Source of the DNA: Bacillus sp. SD088
Lineage (GTDB): Bacteria; Bacillota; Bacilli; Bacillales; Bacillaceae_C
Assembly (NCBI RefSeq): GCF_017355205.1
Contig: NZ_JADIJK010000010.1
Coordinates: 1-64,000, forward strand
Direction of reading: 5' to 3'
DNA length: 64,000 nucleotides
Of this stretch, positions 1-8,116 are shown in pieces. The position numbers and the translations under genes are program-made. Below the pieces are notes generated by a model that searched no databases, was not told the DNA's origin, and worked only from the letters and a program-made list of their open reading frames with translations. Every line of letters starts with the position of its first letter. The stretch's first letter is position 1.

Positions 1-115
1 ACATTCCTACTCAATTGCTGGCAATGGTTTAAAACCATTTATCCAATATTTATTGACGTTCGTTTCGTTCAGTTTTCAAAGATCAAATTCTTGTTCGCCG
101 CCTCGACAGCGACTT
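1..115 (-). rRNA. leader of an rRNA operon running out of the left edge (16S gene itself not in window)
   Basis: Read on the minus strand, 61-90 gives TTGATCTTTGAAAACTGAAC, which matches the boxA-type antitermination leader found before 16S rRNA in Bacillus. It is followed by AT-rich leader running to position 1. No mature 16S sequence (AGAGTTTGATCCTGG) is reached, so only the leader is present. The neighbouring ygxA is also next to an rRNA operon in B. subtilis (rrnD), which supports the reading. The boxA and promoters are seen in the sequence; that 16S follows is inference. Confidence 0.75.
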
Positions 116-119
116 TCTT

Positions 120-148
120 ATAATACTTCATTCGATTAAGAAAGTCAA
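120..148 (-). promoter_or_regulatory. rrn promoter P2 (sigma-A)
   Basis: On the minus strand: -35 TTGACT (143-148), a 17-bp spacer, and -10 TATTAT (120-125). It lies about 30 bp upstream of the boxA-like leader. A near-consensus tandem promoter pair is typical of Bacillus rRNA operons. Confidence 0.85.
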
Positions 149-202
149 GACTTTTTTCCGTGTTATTGTTGCTGTTTTTCTTTGTCATCAGCGACGCTTA
201 CT

Positions 203-231
203 AATATAACAAGAATTATATTCTTCGTCAA
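203..231 (-). promoter_or_regulatory. rrn promoter P1 (sigma-A)
   Basis: On the minus strand: -35 TTGACG (226-231), exactly 17 bp, then -10 TATATT (203-208). It lies 83 bp upstream of P2 and starts only 27 bp after the stop codon of ygxA, so read-through from ygxA could enter the rRNA operon. Confidence 0.8.
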
Positions 232-257
232 TACTTTTTTTGAAAAATTATTCCATT

Positions 258-1121
258 TTATATTTTATATTTTATATGGAATAATCCGGGCGTTTTCGAT
301 TCTACTTGAAAGGCATCGATCACATCCTTTTCTACGAGATGTTCAATCAATATATTTAGATCAGTCCCATAATAATTTAATTCAGGATGAGATTTGATTT
401 CATTCATATTCCAATCAGGCTGCATTTTTAATATTTTCTTTACATGTTTGGTCCCCGCGGCTGTTCTAGAATAGATTAAAAATTCACTTGCGATAAAAAG
501 CAACTCTAATCTTTTTTCAATTGGTTCATCACTTTTCGTTAGTTCTTCATATAACTTATAAATTTCTGGATCTAATTGTTTTACCTGATTCCACACAGTG
601 AGCTCCGGATGCAAACCTTTTTCAATAATGGCTAGGCGGGCTAGATGATGCAGAGAGTGGACAGTGTGATTAAATGCATCCATAAACTGTTTTGTCTCAA
701 AGAAGCCTTTAGCCATCCAATATCTTCTAATTAACTTAGCAAATTCAATCCCTGTTTTTATTTCTCTTTCATATAATGGAAAGTCTTCAAGTTCATTTTG
801 GAGATTAAAGAGATAATCGTTTTTATCAAATAGAATCTTGCCAACATGAACCCATTCGACGATTTTCCTATTAGTTCCAAGCAATAACCATTCCTTCAAT
901 TGCTGATCACTAACAATTTGCAAGGCAATTTTAATATCCTCAAATTGATAGTGCTTCAAAGTTGTTGATTCTTTCTCTATATCATAAACGATCACAAGTA
1001 AGATAATATCAAAGTTGTTTGTAATGGCAGGGATATGAGGTTTCTTATGAATTTGTAAAACCCCCAGAGAATTTTCCATGCTTGCTCGCTCTTGATATAT
1101 ATGTCTTAAAATATCCTCCAT
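258..1121 (-). CDS. ygxA: YgxA, nucleotidyltransferase-like protein
   Basis: A 287-residue soluble protein with no signal peptide or membrane segment. It corresponds to B. subtilis YgxA in length, character and position: between an rRNA operon and ygzB-perR. The family has an N-terminal nucleotidyltransferase-like fold and a C-terminal helix-turn-helix-like region; its substrate is unknown. The ATG start is preceded by GGAGGG about nine bases upstream. No biochemical role can be given from sequence. The identification rests mainly on synteny, supported by the sequence. Confidence 0.8.
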   Translation of the reverse strand: MEDILRHIYQERASMENSLGVLQIHKKPHIPAITNNFDIILLVIVYDIEKESTTLKHYQFEDIKIALQIVSDQQLKEWLLLGTNRKIVEWVHVGKILFDKNDYLFNLQNELEDFPLYEREIKTGIEFAKLIRRYWMAKGFFETKQFMDAFNHTVHSLHHLARLAIIEKGLHPELTVWNQVKQLDPEIYKLYEELTKSDEPIEKRLELLFIASEFLIYSRTAAGTKHVKKILKMQPDWNMNEIKSHPELNYYGTDLNILIEHLVEKDVIDAFQVESKTPGLFHIKYKI

Positions 1122-1342
1122 CCTGTTTTACCCTCCAAATAAATCGATTTAAAATATAGGTTTCGACATTTTTCTATAAATTCCTTCTAACTGACACGAG
1201 CATAGAGTAAATAAATCTATGTACCCATCATTTTATTGCCTAATCGCAAAAGTTTTTTTCGATTTTTCGTCATCAAAGTTTAAGTAATTAATGGGACGTG
1301 TACCATTGATTATGGTATAGTTTATTTTCAGGAGGGCTTGTA

Positions 1343-1696
1343 ATGGCAAAAAAATATTCGAGTAAGATAAATAAGATCCGTTCTTTTGCATTGGGTCTAA
1401 TCTTTATCGGTTTCATTATTATGTATGTAGGGATTTTCTTTAAAAACCATCCTTTAGTGATGACCATCTTTATGTTGCTTGGGCTACTTGCTATCGTCGC
1501 CAGTGTCTTCATCTATTTTTGGATAGGTATGCTTTCAACTAAGGCTGTACAGGTTGTCTGTCCGAATTGCGGTAAGACGACGAAAATATTGGGTAGAGTA
1601 GACATGTGTATGTATTGTCATGAACCTTTAACTATTGATCCTAATCTTGAAGGGGTCGAATTCGACGAAAAATACAATCGGAAAAGAAGACAATAG
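1343..1696 (+). CDS. ygzB: YgzB, UPF0295 membrane protein with a zinc-ribbon-like tail
   Basis: A 117-residue protein. Two hydrophobic segments (about residues 15-34 and 39-63) are followed by a cytosolic part with CPNCG and CMYC cysteine pairs (about residues 74-97), which look like a four-cysteine zinc ribbon. Length, topology and the cysteine pairs match the UPF0295 family (YgzB in B. subtilis), which also lies between ygxA and perR. Function is unknown. AGGAGG sits about eight bases before the ATG. A small GC-rich stem (1707-1722) follows the stop codon but has no T-run. Confidence 0.85.
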   Translation: MAKKYSSKINKIRSFALGLIFIGFIIMYVGIFFKNHPLVMTIFMLLGLLAIVASVFIYFWIGMLSTKAVQVVCPNCGKTTKILGRVDMCMYCHEPLTIDPNLEGVEFDEKYNRKRRQ

Positions 1697-1788
1697 AGGA
1701 ATTTTCGAGGGGAAAACCCCTCCTCAAACTTCCTTAAGTAATTAGATTTACTAGATTCACAAACTTCGTTTCAGAAATGAAAGATTCA

Positions 1789-1797
1789 TGTTATAAT
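1789..1797 (+). promoter_or_regulatory. extended -10 promoter for the DUF624 gene
   Basis: TGTTATAAT (1789-1797) is a perfect -10 with the TGn extension. The -35 region 17 bp upstream (TTTCAG, 1769-1774) is weak, which fits an extended -10 promoter. It lies about 40 bp before the TTG start at 1838. Confidence 0.6.
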
Positions 1798-1837
1798 ATA
1801 ATTAAGTACAAGAATTTAACAGATAGTTGGTGAGACA

Positions 1838-2476
1838 TTGAATATTTTAAACAGCAGATTGTACAGCATTTTGGAAACGGTGTCTTTTTTCTTCCTTTTA
1901 AATATCCTTTGGTTTATTATGTGTCTTCCAATCATTACGATTTTCCCAGCAACAGCTGCGATGTTCGGAGTGGTTCGGCAATATATAATGAAGAAAGATT
2001 CAGCCGTATTTGTACCTTTTTTTCGTTTCTTCAAAGATAATTTTAAACAAAGCTTTATTTTAGGGATCATCGTTTTTGTTTTTTCGTATATCTTCTATAT
2101 TGATTTTATGCTGATCAGTAGTTTAGGCAATGTTATGCAAAACCTTTTGTTGGCCTCCTTATTTTTAATTGCCCTTATTGGAACATTAACATTCGTCTAT
2201 ATTTTTCCAATGATGGTGCATTATAAATTAACTTTATGGTCAACCATTAAAAATTCATTCTTCTTTTCGGTAAAATATTTCCCGACTACACTTTTATCGA
2301 TTATTTTTATAGGACTAATGCTGGTTGTTTTATATTATTTGCCAGTTGCTTTTCTCATGATCTTTAGCTTTATGGCATATGTTACCTTCCTTATCTGTCA
2401 TAGCCGTTTCCATAAGGAAGGAGAGCTTGCAAAGAAACATCAATTAACGCAGGAGCACCCTTCCGTTGAGGGGTAG
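1838..2476 (+). CDS. DUF624 (YesV-like) integral membrane protein
   Basis: A 212-residue protein with about five hydrophobic segments (near residues 10-35, 70-92, 100-125, 145-165, 168-190). The N-terminal pattern of a membrane helix, then PIITIFPATAAMF, is typical of the DUF624 family (YesV/YteU), often found with polysaccharide-uptake systems. Here it stands alone between ygzB and perR, so a sugar role is not supported by context. The start is TTG with GGTGAG three to four bases upstream, a rather short spacing. It ends at a strong bidirectional terminator shared with perR. Confidence 0.7.
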   Translation: MNILNSRLYSILETVSFFFLLNILWFIMCLPIITIFPATAAMFGVVRQYIMKKDSAVFVPFFRFFKDNFKQSFILGIIVFVFSYIFYIDFMLISSLGNVMQNLLLASLFLIALIGTLTFVYIFPMMVHYKLTLWSTIKNSFFFSVKYFPTTLLSIIFIGLMLVVLYYLPVAFLMIFSFMAYVTFLICHSRFHKEGELAKKHQLTQEHPSVEG

Positions 2477-2540
2477 TGAGAATCGTCTAGAATTAGGCGT
2501 ACTTCCAACAGTGATGCCGGGATAAACGAAGTTCTAGCAA

Positions 2541-2578
2541 AAAAATAGCAACCTATTGGAGAATAGGTTGCTATTTTT
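2541..2578. terminator. bidirectional terminator between the DUF624 gene and perR
   Basis: Stem of 17 bp (AAAAATAGCAACCTATT, 2541-2557) with a 4-base loop and the complementary arm 2562-2578. It has A-runs on the left and T-runs on the right, so it can end transcription in both directions. Confidence 0.9.
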
Positions 2579-2585
2579 AATTTTT

Positions 2586-3023
2586 TCAATGTGTCTTTTT
2601 ATCGTGACAATCAGGACAAACACCATAAATTTCCATCCTATGAGAGTCCACTTTAAAGCCAGTGACATGTGCAGCTAATTGCTCTACATCGTCTAGCCCT
2701 GGATAATGAAAATCAACAATTTTACCACAATGCTCACAAATAGCATGATAGTGGTCAGATGTCACAAAATCAAATCTACTTGAAGCGTCTCCATACGTAA
2801 GCTCTTTGACTAAGCCTGCCTCACGAAAAACACGTAAATTATTATATACGGTTGCAACACTCATGTTCGGGAACTTACCTTCAAGTGATTTATAAATTTC
2901 ATCTGCAGTTGGGTGTGACATCGATTGGACAAGAAACTCCAAAATCGCATGACGCTGAGGAGTGATTCGAACTCCAGTTTCCTTTAGTGTGTGGATTGCT
3001 TCTTTTAATTGATGTTCTGACAC
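2586..3023 (-). CDS. perR: PerR, peroxide-sensing Fur-family repressor
   Basis: Metal-dependent DNA-binding repressor of peroxide-stress genes; oxidation of iron-ligating histidines releases DNA. The protein is almost collinear with B. subtilis PerR: winged helix with the motif [10 protein letters not shown], His37 in the expected place, the [11 protein letters not shown] metal region, and structural-zinc cysteine pairs CEHC and CPDC. A GTG start at 3023 is chosen because GAGGTG (3031-3036) lies 7 bases upstream and it gives exactly 145 residues, the B. subtilis length. A longer ATG frame beginning at 3047 has no good ribosome site. A Per box lies in its promoter, so it is probably autoregulated. 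Confidence 0.95.
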   Translation of the reverse strand: MSEHQLKEAIHTLKETGVRITPQRHAILEFLVQSMSHPTADEIYKSLEGKFPNMSVATVYNNLRVFREAGLVKELTYGDASSRFDFVTSDHYHAICEHCGKIVDFHYPGLDDVEQLAAHVTGFKVDSHRMEIYGVCPDCHDKKTH

Positions 3024-3063
3024 CGTCATGCACCTCTTTTCTAACATAAAATTGATTATCTAT

Positions 3064-3110
3064 TTATAATTCTTATAATTAAGTTTACTAAAAAATAGTT
3101 GATACGTCAA
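3064..3110 (-). promoter_or_regulatory. perR promoter with Per box
   Basis: On the minus strand: -35 TTGACG (3105-3110), a 17-bp spacer, -10 TAAACT (3082-3087). Just downstream is TTATAAGAATTATAA (3064-3078), which matches the Per box TTATAATnATTATAA at 14 of 15 positions. The box covers the transcription start region, where a bound repressor would block perR itself. Confidence 0.8.
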
Positions 3111-3119
3111 TGTATCCAC

Positions 3120-3665
3120 TTAATCATGAAGGTTCATTTCTTCATAACCTAAGGTATGATTCACATATCGAGCGGATACAAATAATAAATCAGAAAGCCG
3201 GTTTAAATACGGAAGGACAAAGTCATTTTGAACCTCCACGGCAACTGCCAACCTCTCCGCTCTCCGTACTATCGTTCTTGCAGTATGTAATGTGGCACCA
3301 GCTGGATGTCCTCCTGGTAAAATGAAATTTTTAAGCTGAGGTATTTTTTCTTCCCACTCGTCAATCAACGTCTCCAATTCGAGCACATCTTTTTCCAAAA
3401 CTTTCCATGCTACTTCTTTTTCTGGTGGGGTAGATAGTTCCGCCCCTACATGAAAAAGCATTGTTTGGATTTTGTGGAAAGCCTTTTTTAGGTTATTTAT
3501 TTCCGCATTTTCCATATTATGAAGATGGCTTAGAGCCAACCCAATCATTGAATTCGCTTCGTCAATTGTTCCATATGCATCTACTCGAATATCATGCTTA
3601 GATATTCGACTTCCATATACTAAAGAAGTTGTGCCTTTGTCACCTGTCTTTGTATATATCTTCAT
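3120..3665 (-). CDS. PduO-type ATP:cob(I)alamin adenosyltransferase
   Basis: Transfers the 5'-deoxyadenosyl group of ATP to cobalamin to make adenosylcobalamin. The 181-residue protein has the N-terminal ATP-binding signature TKTGDKGTTSL, an early YGTIDEANS motif, and the later GATLHTARTIVRRAERLAV helix; all are hallmarks of the PduO family (YvqK in B. subtilis). No cobalamin riboswitch or B12 biosynthesis gene lies nearby, so it is probably a salvage enzyme. It sits between perR and bcp, where B. subtilis has no such gene, so this is a local insertion relative to that genome. The ribosome site (GGCAGGGAA) is moderate. Confidence 0.9.
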   Translation of the reverse strand: MKIYTKTGDKGTTSLVYGSRISKHDIRVDAYGTIDEANSMIGLALSHLHNMENAEINNLKKAFHKIQTMLFHVGAELSTPPEKEVAWKVLEKDVLELETLIDEWEEKIPQLKNFILPGGHPAGATLHTARTIVRRAERLAVAVEVQNDFVLPYLNRLSDLLFVSARYVNHTLGYEEMNLHD

Positions 3666-3703
3666 TATATTCCCTGCCTTCCATTCATGAGTATCCTAAA
3701 AAA

Positions 3704-3967
3704 GATGTTCAAATAGTTCTTCTACTAAATGCCAGCACGTCCTGTGGTAGCTCGTTGGCTTGTTCCTACGTTGCTCGAAAAAGAAATCCCTTTCCTTCGT
3801 CCGATGTGGATTCTGGGAAGTTTTCCTGTTGTCATGTATCAGGAAATGATCTTCCGTTAAAAACGACTACGTTCTGTGGGCACCACGGAAGTCAGTACAT
3901 CCTGTACAAGTCCGCCTCGAACTTTCGATGTACACGCTTGGTCCTTTCTATCCTCTTTTTTGAACAT
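3704..3967. repeat. dispersed repeat, family A, copy 1 (diverged)
   Basis: Begins GATGTTCAAA and ends TTTTTTGAACAT, so the ends are inverted repeats. The interior carries CGTCCTGTGG, GTTGGCTTGTTCCTACG and the pair CAGTACATCCTGTACAAG also seen in copies at 25134, 29741 and 41421. It has no convincing gene. It fills most of the gap between the adenosyltransferase gene and bcp and is partly degraded. Confidence 0.7.
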
Positions 3968-4112
3968 ACATTTAAAATAAAAAGTGGGCTGAAATAAATC
4001 AGCCCGGAAAAATTTATATGCAATGAGGAGGTATGCCCTACTTTACTTTATGCGCGGGTGCTTATTTAGAATGGACAACAGCCGGCTTTTTCGAAAAATA
4101 GGCCATTATTTT

Positions 4113-4250
4113 TCACTATTGTTTAAGAATTTATAAAATTCTAGTTTATGGCTACATTGCGGTTTGACATCCACACCGAGCATCGAGAAGCTCACATGGT
4201 GCGAGTTCATTGGCGAAGATATGCGGACGCAGCTATCTTAGCAGACATCC
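4113..4250 (-). repeat. dispersed repeat, family B, degenerate copy in reverse orientation
   Basis: Read on the minus strand it runs parallel to the better copy at 48354-48696: a GCAT.TCTTCGCC-like segment, TGTGAGCTTCTCG-like palindrome, then TGTCAAACCGCAATGTAGCC and AATTTTATAAATTC. The end motif is recognisable but the dnaA-box position is mutated. It has no coding content. Confidence 0.5.
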
Positions 4251-4265
4251 CCTTACAGCGATCAC

Positions 4266-4742
4266 TTAAGATAGGCTAGTTTGGATAAAATTCAATGCTT
4301 CTTGCACATGACCGCTTACTTTGACTTTACGCCATTCCTTGGCTACTTTGCCCTCTTTATCAATAATAAATGTCGAGCGTTCAATCCCCATAAATTCTTT
4401 CCCAAACATTTTCTTATGTGTCCAGACATCAAATTTCTCAGCTACTTCATGTTCATTATCAACAAGCAATAAAAATGGCAATCCATGCTTATCAATGAAT
4501 TTCTCATGCTTCTCAAGTGGGTCGGCGCTTACACCCAAAATCACGGCATCTAACGCGGAGAAATCTTCATGATGGTCTCGAAAATCACAAGCTTCTGTTG
4601 TACAGCCAGGGGTCATATCTTTCGGGTAAAAATACAAAACCACATGTTTTTTTTCTCGAAAATCTGACAGCTTGACCATTTCTCCATTACTGGCTTGGAG
4701 TTGAAAATCTGGTGCCATCTCATTCACAGTTACAGACATCAA
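4266..4742 (-). CDS. bcp: Bcp/PrxQ-type thiol peroxidase
   Basis: Reduces hydrogen peroxide and organic peroxides using a reactive cysteine recycled by thioredoxin. The 158-residue protein has a thioredoxin-like fold with the peroxidatic motif DMTPGCTTEACDF: Cys47 is peroxidatic and Cys52 five residues later is the expected resolving cysteine of atypical 2-Cys PrxQ enzymes. It corresponds to B. subtilis YgaF and keeps that gene's position between perR and gsaB. Start is ATG (two adjacent ATGs) with AGGGGG upstream. No Per box was seen upstream, so control by PerR is not supported. Confidence 0.93.
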   Translation of the reverse strand: MMSVTVNEMAPDFQLQASNGEMVKLSDFREKKHVVLYFYPKDMTPGCTTEACDFRDHHEDFSALDAVILGVSADPLEKHEKFIDKHGLPFLLLVDNEHEVAEKFDVWTHKKMFGKEFMGIERSTFIIDKEGKVAKEWRKVKVSGHVQEALNFIQTSLS

Positions 4743-4809
4743 TAAGTTCCCCCTCTGTTCATCATTTCATTAAGCGTACAAAAAAATGTGCAGGAATTCA
4801 AATATTTGA

Positions 4810-5226
4810 TCATTTAGGCCGTTCATAATCTATAAAGGTTCGCACTACGAAAGCGGCTGGGATTGTATAACCTAGTAAAGCTTCGATCATTACAAATAGT
4901 CGTCCAATTCCAACAGGCACCACATCTCCAAAACCCACTGAAAATAAAGTAATCGCACTTAAATATAAAGAGGTTGATAAACGCTGATTCCAATCACTAG
5001 ATTCCTGGAGTGAAGAATCAATGATCACCGTCCAGCCCTTAATCTCCAATAAAAGAAAAAGCAGGCCAAAACCAATCATGATCACCACATATGTACAGCC
5101 TAAAAAGGCGAAATTTTCAAAAGAAACTTGTTTATATTTAAAGCGATTAGGGATAAACAATAATCTTAATGCGAAAAGAATACAAATGATTACTGCAAAA
5201 AAGATCATATACCACATTAACATCAC
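4810..5226 (-). CDS. two-pore-helix potassium-channel-like protein
   Basis: A 138-residue membrane protein with helices near residues 5-25, 42-62 and 112-130. A pore loop is placed before the last helix. Its segment TLFSVGFGDVVPVG matches the K+ selectivity filter (usual form TVGYGD) with Ser for Thr and Phe for Tyr, changes found in some bacterial channels. There is no C-terminal RCK/TrkA regulatory domain, so gating is unknown. The family is Ion_trans_2. It lies between bcp and gsaB and has its own start (adjacent ATGs). Confidence 0.8.
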   Translation of the reverse strand: MMLMWYMIFFAVIICILFALRLLFIPNRFKYKQVSFENFAFLGCTYVVIMIGFGLLFLLLEIKGWTVIIDSSLQESSDWNQRLSTSLYLSAITLFSVGFGDVVPVGIGRLFVMIEALLGYTIPAAFVVRTFIDYERPK

Positions 5227-5274
5227 TTTTCCTTTCTGTTCTATAAGTTACGAAAATAAAAATGCGAATAGAAC

Positions 5275-5420
5275 TAAGAAAAGCGGAGAGCGACTGGTTA
5301 GCGACGTACAAATTTTAAGTCTTCTGACGAAATATAGGAAACACGATGAGCCAAAAGGTGAAGCGATGTTGACTTATCATAGGAAGATGGCGTAAATTTG
5401 CTAGGAGGCGAAGCTAGACA
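5275..5420 (+). repeat. dispersed repeat, family B', copy 1
   Basis: Starts AAGAAAAGCGGAGAGCGAC and ends GGCGAAGCTAGAC. The interior (GCGACGTACAAA, TTCTGACGA, AGGAAACAC, GATGTTGACTTATC, TAGGAAGA in that order) matches the copy at 50609-50812. The family shares end motifs with family B but has a different interior. No gene is present. Confidence 0.65.
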
Positions 5421-5475
5421 GAGAAAAGCAGAATCAACTGTTTAGCGGCATCATTTAAAACTTGATTCCCTTTCA

Positions 5476-5504
5476 TTGCGCAGTTTACGTAGAACGTCTA
5501 CAAT
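5476..5504 (+). promoter_or_regulatory. sigma-A promoter of gsaB
   Basis: -35 TTGCGC (5476-5481), a 17-bp spacer, -10 TACAAT (5499-5504), about 85 bp before the gsaB start. Confidence 0.6.
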
Positions 5505-5587
5505 AATAGAAGCTTGTGGATTTATAAGAATGCAAATTCGCATAAAATGATCATGTTTTATACAGCGAGAAAAAAGGAGTCTTAACG

Positions 5588-6883
5588 ATGAATGTTACAC
5601 AATCAGAAATCATCCAAAAAGAAGCGATGGAACATATTGTTGGAGGAGTAAACAGTCCATCCCGTTCCTATAAAGCTGTCGGCGGCGGAGCCCCGATTGT
5701 CATGGAAAAAGGAAATGGTGCGTATTTATATGATGTAGATGGTAATCGATATATTGACTATTTAGGGGCATACGGACCTATTATCACAGGTCATGCCCAT
5801 CCACATATTACAGACGCTATTAAAAAGGCGGCTGAAACGGGGGTCTTATATGGTACTCCCACTCCCCACGAAGTGAAATTTGCAAAAATGATTAAGGAAG
5901 CTATTCCGTCCCTTGATAAAGTTCGATTTGTAAATTCGGGTACTGAAGCTGTCATGACGACGATTCGCGTGGCGAGAGCCTACACTGGAAGAGATAAGAT
6001 TTTAAAATTTGCTGGTTGCTATCATGGCCATTCAGATCTTGTTTTGGTTGCAGCTGGCTCTGGTCCATCGCAATTAGGAATGCCTGATTCTGCCGGAGTC
6101 CCACAAAGCATTGCTAAGGAAGTCATCACGGTTCCTTATAATGATATTGAGGCATTTCTAGATGCTATCAAAAAATGGGGGCCTGAAATTGCGGCAGTTC
6201 TAACCGAACCAATTGTAGGTAATTTTGGCATTGTTGAACCTTTCCCTGGTTACCTAGAGGAAGTGAAGAGATTAACGCATGAGGCTGGTTCCCTATTGAT
6301 TTTTGATGAGGTGATTACTGCTTTTCGATTTATGTATGGTGGAGCCCAGGATTTACTTGGTGTCACCCCAGATTTGACTGCACTTGGTAAAATTATCGGT
6401 GGCGGCCTTCCAATCGGTGCCTATGGAGGGAAAAAGGAAATTATGGAAAAAGTTGCTCCTCTTGGCCCAGCATATCAGGCAGGTACCATGGCTGGAAATC
6501 CGGCTTCCATGTTATCAGGGATTGCTTGTTTAGAAGTTTTACAAAAAAATGGGGTGTACAAACAACTTGATCAGCTAGGGGCACATTTAGAAAAAGGCAT
6601 TTTAGACGCTGCCAACAAATATAATATTTCCATTTCCATTAATCGTTTAAAAGGGGCATTAACCGTTTATTTTACACAGGAAAAGGTTATAAACTATAAT
6701 CAAGCAGAAAGCACGGATGGAGAACTTTTCGCTCGGTTTTTCAAGCAAATTCTTCACAATGGTATTAATCTTGCTCCATCCAAATATGAAGCTTGGTTTA
6801 TTACAACCGCTCATACAAAGGAAGACATTGAAGAAACAATAAAAGCTGTTGAACTTTCATTTGCACAGCTTTCCAATGCCTAA
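5588..6883 (+). CDS. gsaB: glutamate-1-semialdehyde 2,1-aminomutase (second paralogue type)
   Basis: PLP enzyme that converts glutamate-1-semialdehyde to 5-aminolevulinate, the heme precursor. At 431 residues it is full length. The PLP lysine is Lys268 in [33 protein letters not shown] and the FDEVITAFR metal/cofactor segment are also intact. Position between bcp and ygaE identifies it as GsaB rather than HemL of the hem operon. AAGGAG lies eight bases before the ATG. It probably supplies extra heme precursor; heme demand is visible in this window (cytochrome bd), but no link in regulation is seen. Confidence 0.95.
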   Translation: MNVTQSEIIQKEAMEHIVGGVNSPSRSYKAVGGGAPIVMEKGNGAYLYDVDGNRYIDYLGAYGPIITGHAHPHITDAIKKAAETGVLYGTPTPHEVKFAKMIKEAIPSLDKVRFVNSGTEAVMTTIRVARAYTGRDKILKFAGCYHGHSDLVLVAAGSGPSQLGMPDSAGVPQSIAKEVITVPYNDIEAFLDAIKKWGPEIAAVLTEPIVGNFGIVEPFPGYLEEVKRLTHEAGSLLIFDEVITAFRFMYGGAQDLLGVTPDLTALGKIIGGGLPIGAYGGKKEIMEKVAPLGPAYQAGTMAGNPASMLSGIACLEVLQKNGVYKQLDQLGAHLEKGILDAANKYNISISINRLKGALTVYFTQEKVINYNQAESTDGELFARFFKQILHNGINLAPSKYEAWFITTAHTKEDIEETIKAVELSFAQLSNA

Positions 6884-6980
6884 TTTTACTAAGAGAGAAA
6901 ATTGTAAAGCGCCTGAATAGAGATAGGCTGTTCTTCCAAAACGCTATGCGTTCTTATCACCCAATGAAAGGAAAATGTAT

Positions 6981-8048
6981 ATGAAGCTTGGTGCCCGCAT
7001 GTTAAAAACGGGAATAGCCATCATTTTGGCTTTAATGCTTGCAGAGCTTCTCCATATTCCAACACCTGCTTTTGTTGGGATTGCGGCTATTTTTGCTATA
7101 CAGCCAACGATTTATCGATCTTATTTAACCGGTCTTGAACAAGTACAAGGAAATATTCTTGGAGCTGCCATAGCTATCGGCTTCGTGCTTGCTTTTGGGA
7201 ATCATATTTTAGTGATCGGCTTAGCTGCAGTTGTGGCTATAGGCCTTATGGTTAGATTTAAACTTGAAAATGCGATCCGTCTTGCCCTTGTAACAATCGT
7301 GGCTGTAATGGCAGCACCAACGGATGATTTTCTTCAAGTAGCCTTATTACGTTCAGGTTCGATTTTCCTTGGGATCGTCTCATCATTTATTGTGAACCTA
7401 GTTTTTCTACCGCCTAAATACGAGACAAAGCTTTTCCAAGGCATTTCTTCAGTGACAGAGGATATTATTAAATGGACGAGATTATCCACTCGCTTTGCCT
7501 CAGAAGAAGGACTTTTAAAAAAGGATCTAGCCCAATTAAAAGAACGTTCAACAGGAAATAATCAACTATATTCCATGTATAAGGAAGAAAGAAAGTATTT
7601 TCGGAGAAGTGAATATTCCAAGGCAAGAAAGCTTGTCATTTATCGGCAAATGATTCATGTTAATCAGAATAGCCTAGCCATTTTAAATTTACAGCATAAA
7701 TATGAAAATGTCTTACACCAATTACCAGAGGATTTACAAGTTCACACACGCAGAAGACTAGATTTCTTACTAAGTTATCATGAACAATTATTAATGAAAT
7801 TTATGGGGAGAGTGCGGCAAGAAATAGAACTAGATCCTTTTCAAGATGAAAATGTGGAAATCAGCCAACTCTTTGATCGCTTTATTACAGAAGTAAAGAA
7901 AGACGAAGATTATAATGAATATCAACCCTATCATCTAATTCATTTTTTCTCAGCTTTACTTGAATATGAAGAACAACTGGAACACCTAGATCGATTAATT
8001 CGTTCCTTCCAACTGTATCATAAGAAAGACGCCGTTTTTACAAAGTAA
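6981..8048 (+). CDS. ygaE: YgaE, aromatic-acid-exporter (FUSC-like) family membrane protein
   Basis: A 355-residue protein. The first 150 residues hold about five membrane helices including a PTPAFVGIAAIFAIQPT segment typical of the ArAE_1/FUSC N-terminal domain. The remaining 200 residues are charged and helical, a cytosolic domain. It corresponds to B. subtilis YgaE between gsaB and ygaD. The substrate is unknown. Two ATGs are possible; the second (6981) is preferred because AAAGG is nine bases upstream of it and only three bases before the first (6975). Confidence 0.85.
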   Translation: MKLGARMLKTGIAIILALMLAELLHIPTPAFVGIAAIFAIQPTIYRSYLTGLEQVQGNILGAAIAIGFVLAFGNHILVIGLAAVVAIGLMVRFKLENAIRLALVTIVAVMAAPTDDFLQVALLRSGSIFLGIVSSFIVNLVFLPPKYETKLFQGISSVTEDIIKWTRLSTRFASEEGLLKKDLAQLKERSTGNNQLYSMYKEERKYFRRSEYSKARKLVIYRQMIHVNQNSLAILNLQHKYENVLHQLPEDLQVHTRRRLDFLLSYHEQLLMKFMGRVRQEIELDPFQDENVEISQLFDRFITEVKKDEDYNEYQPYHLIHFFSALLEYEEQLEHLDRLIRSFQLYHKKDAVFTK

Positions 8049-8083
8049 AAAGATGTGGCTGGTAAAAAGCCACATCTTTTTAT
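8047..8083. terminator. bidirectional terminator after ygaE and ygaD
   Basis: AAAAGATGTGGCT (8047-8060 region), short loop, AGCCACATCTTTT (8068-8080). A- and T-runs flank the stem, serving the converging ygaE and ygaD. Confidence 0.85.
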
Positions 8084-8116
8084 ATATTATTTCGCCTATC
8101 TAAATATTAGACTTAG

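Noticed and set aside
3629-3997. 122-residue ORF across a family-A repeat
   Set aside because: It starts inside another gene and runs through repeat sequence; the same repeat elsewhere does not keep this frame.
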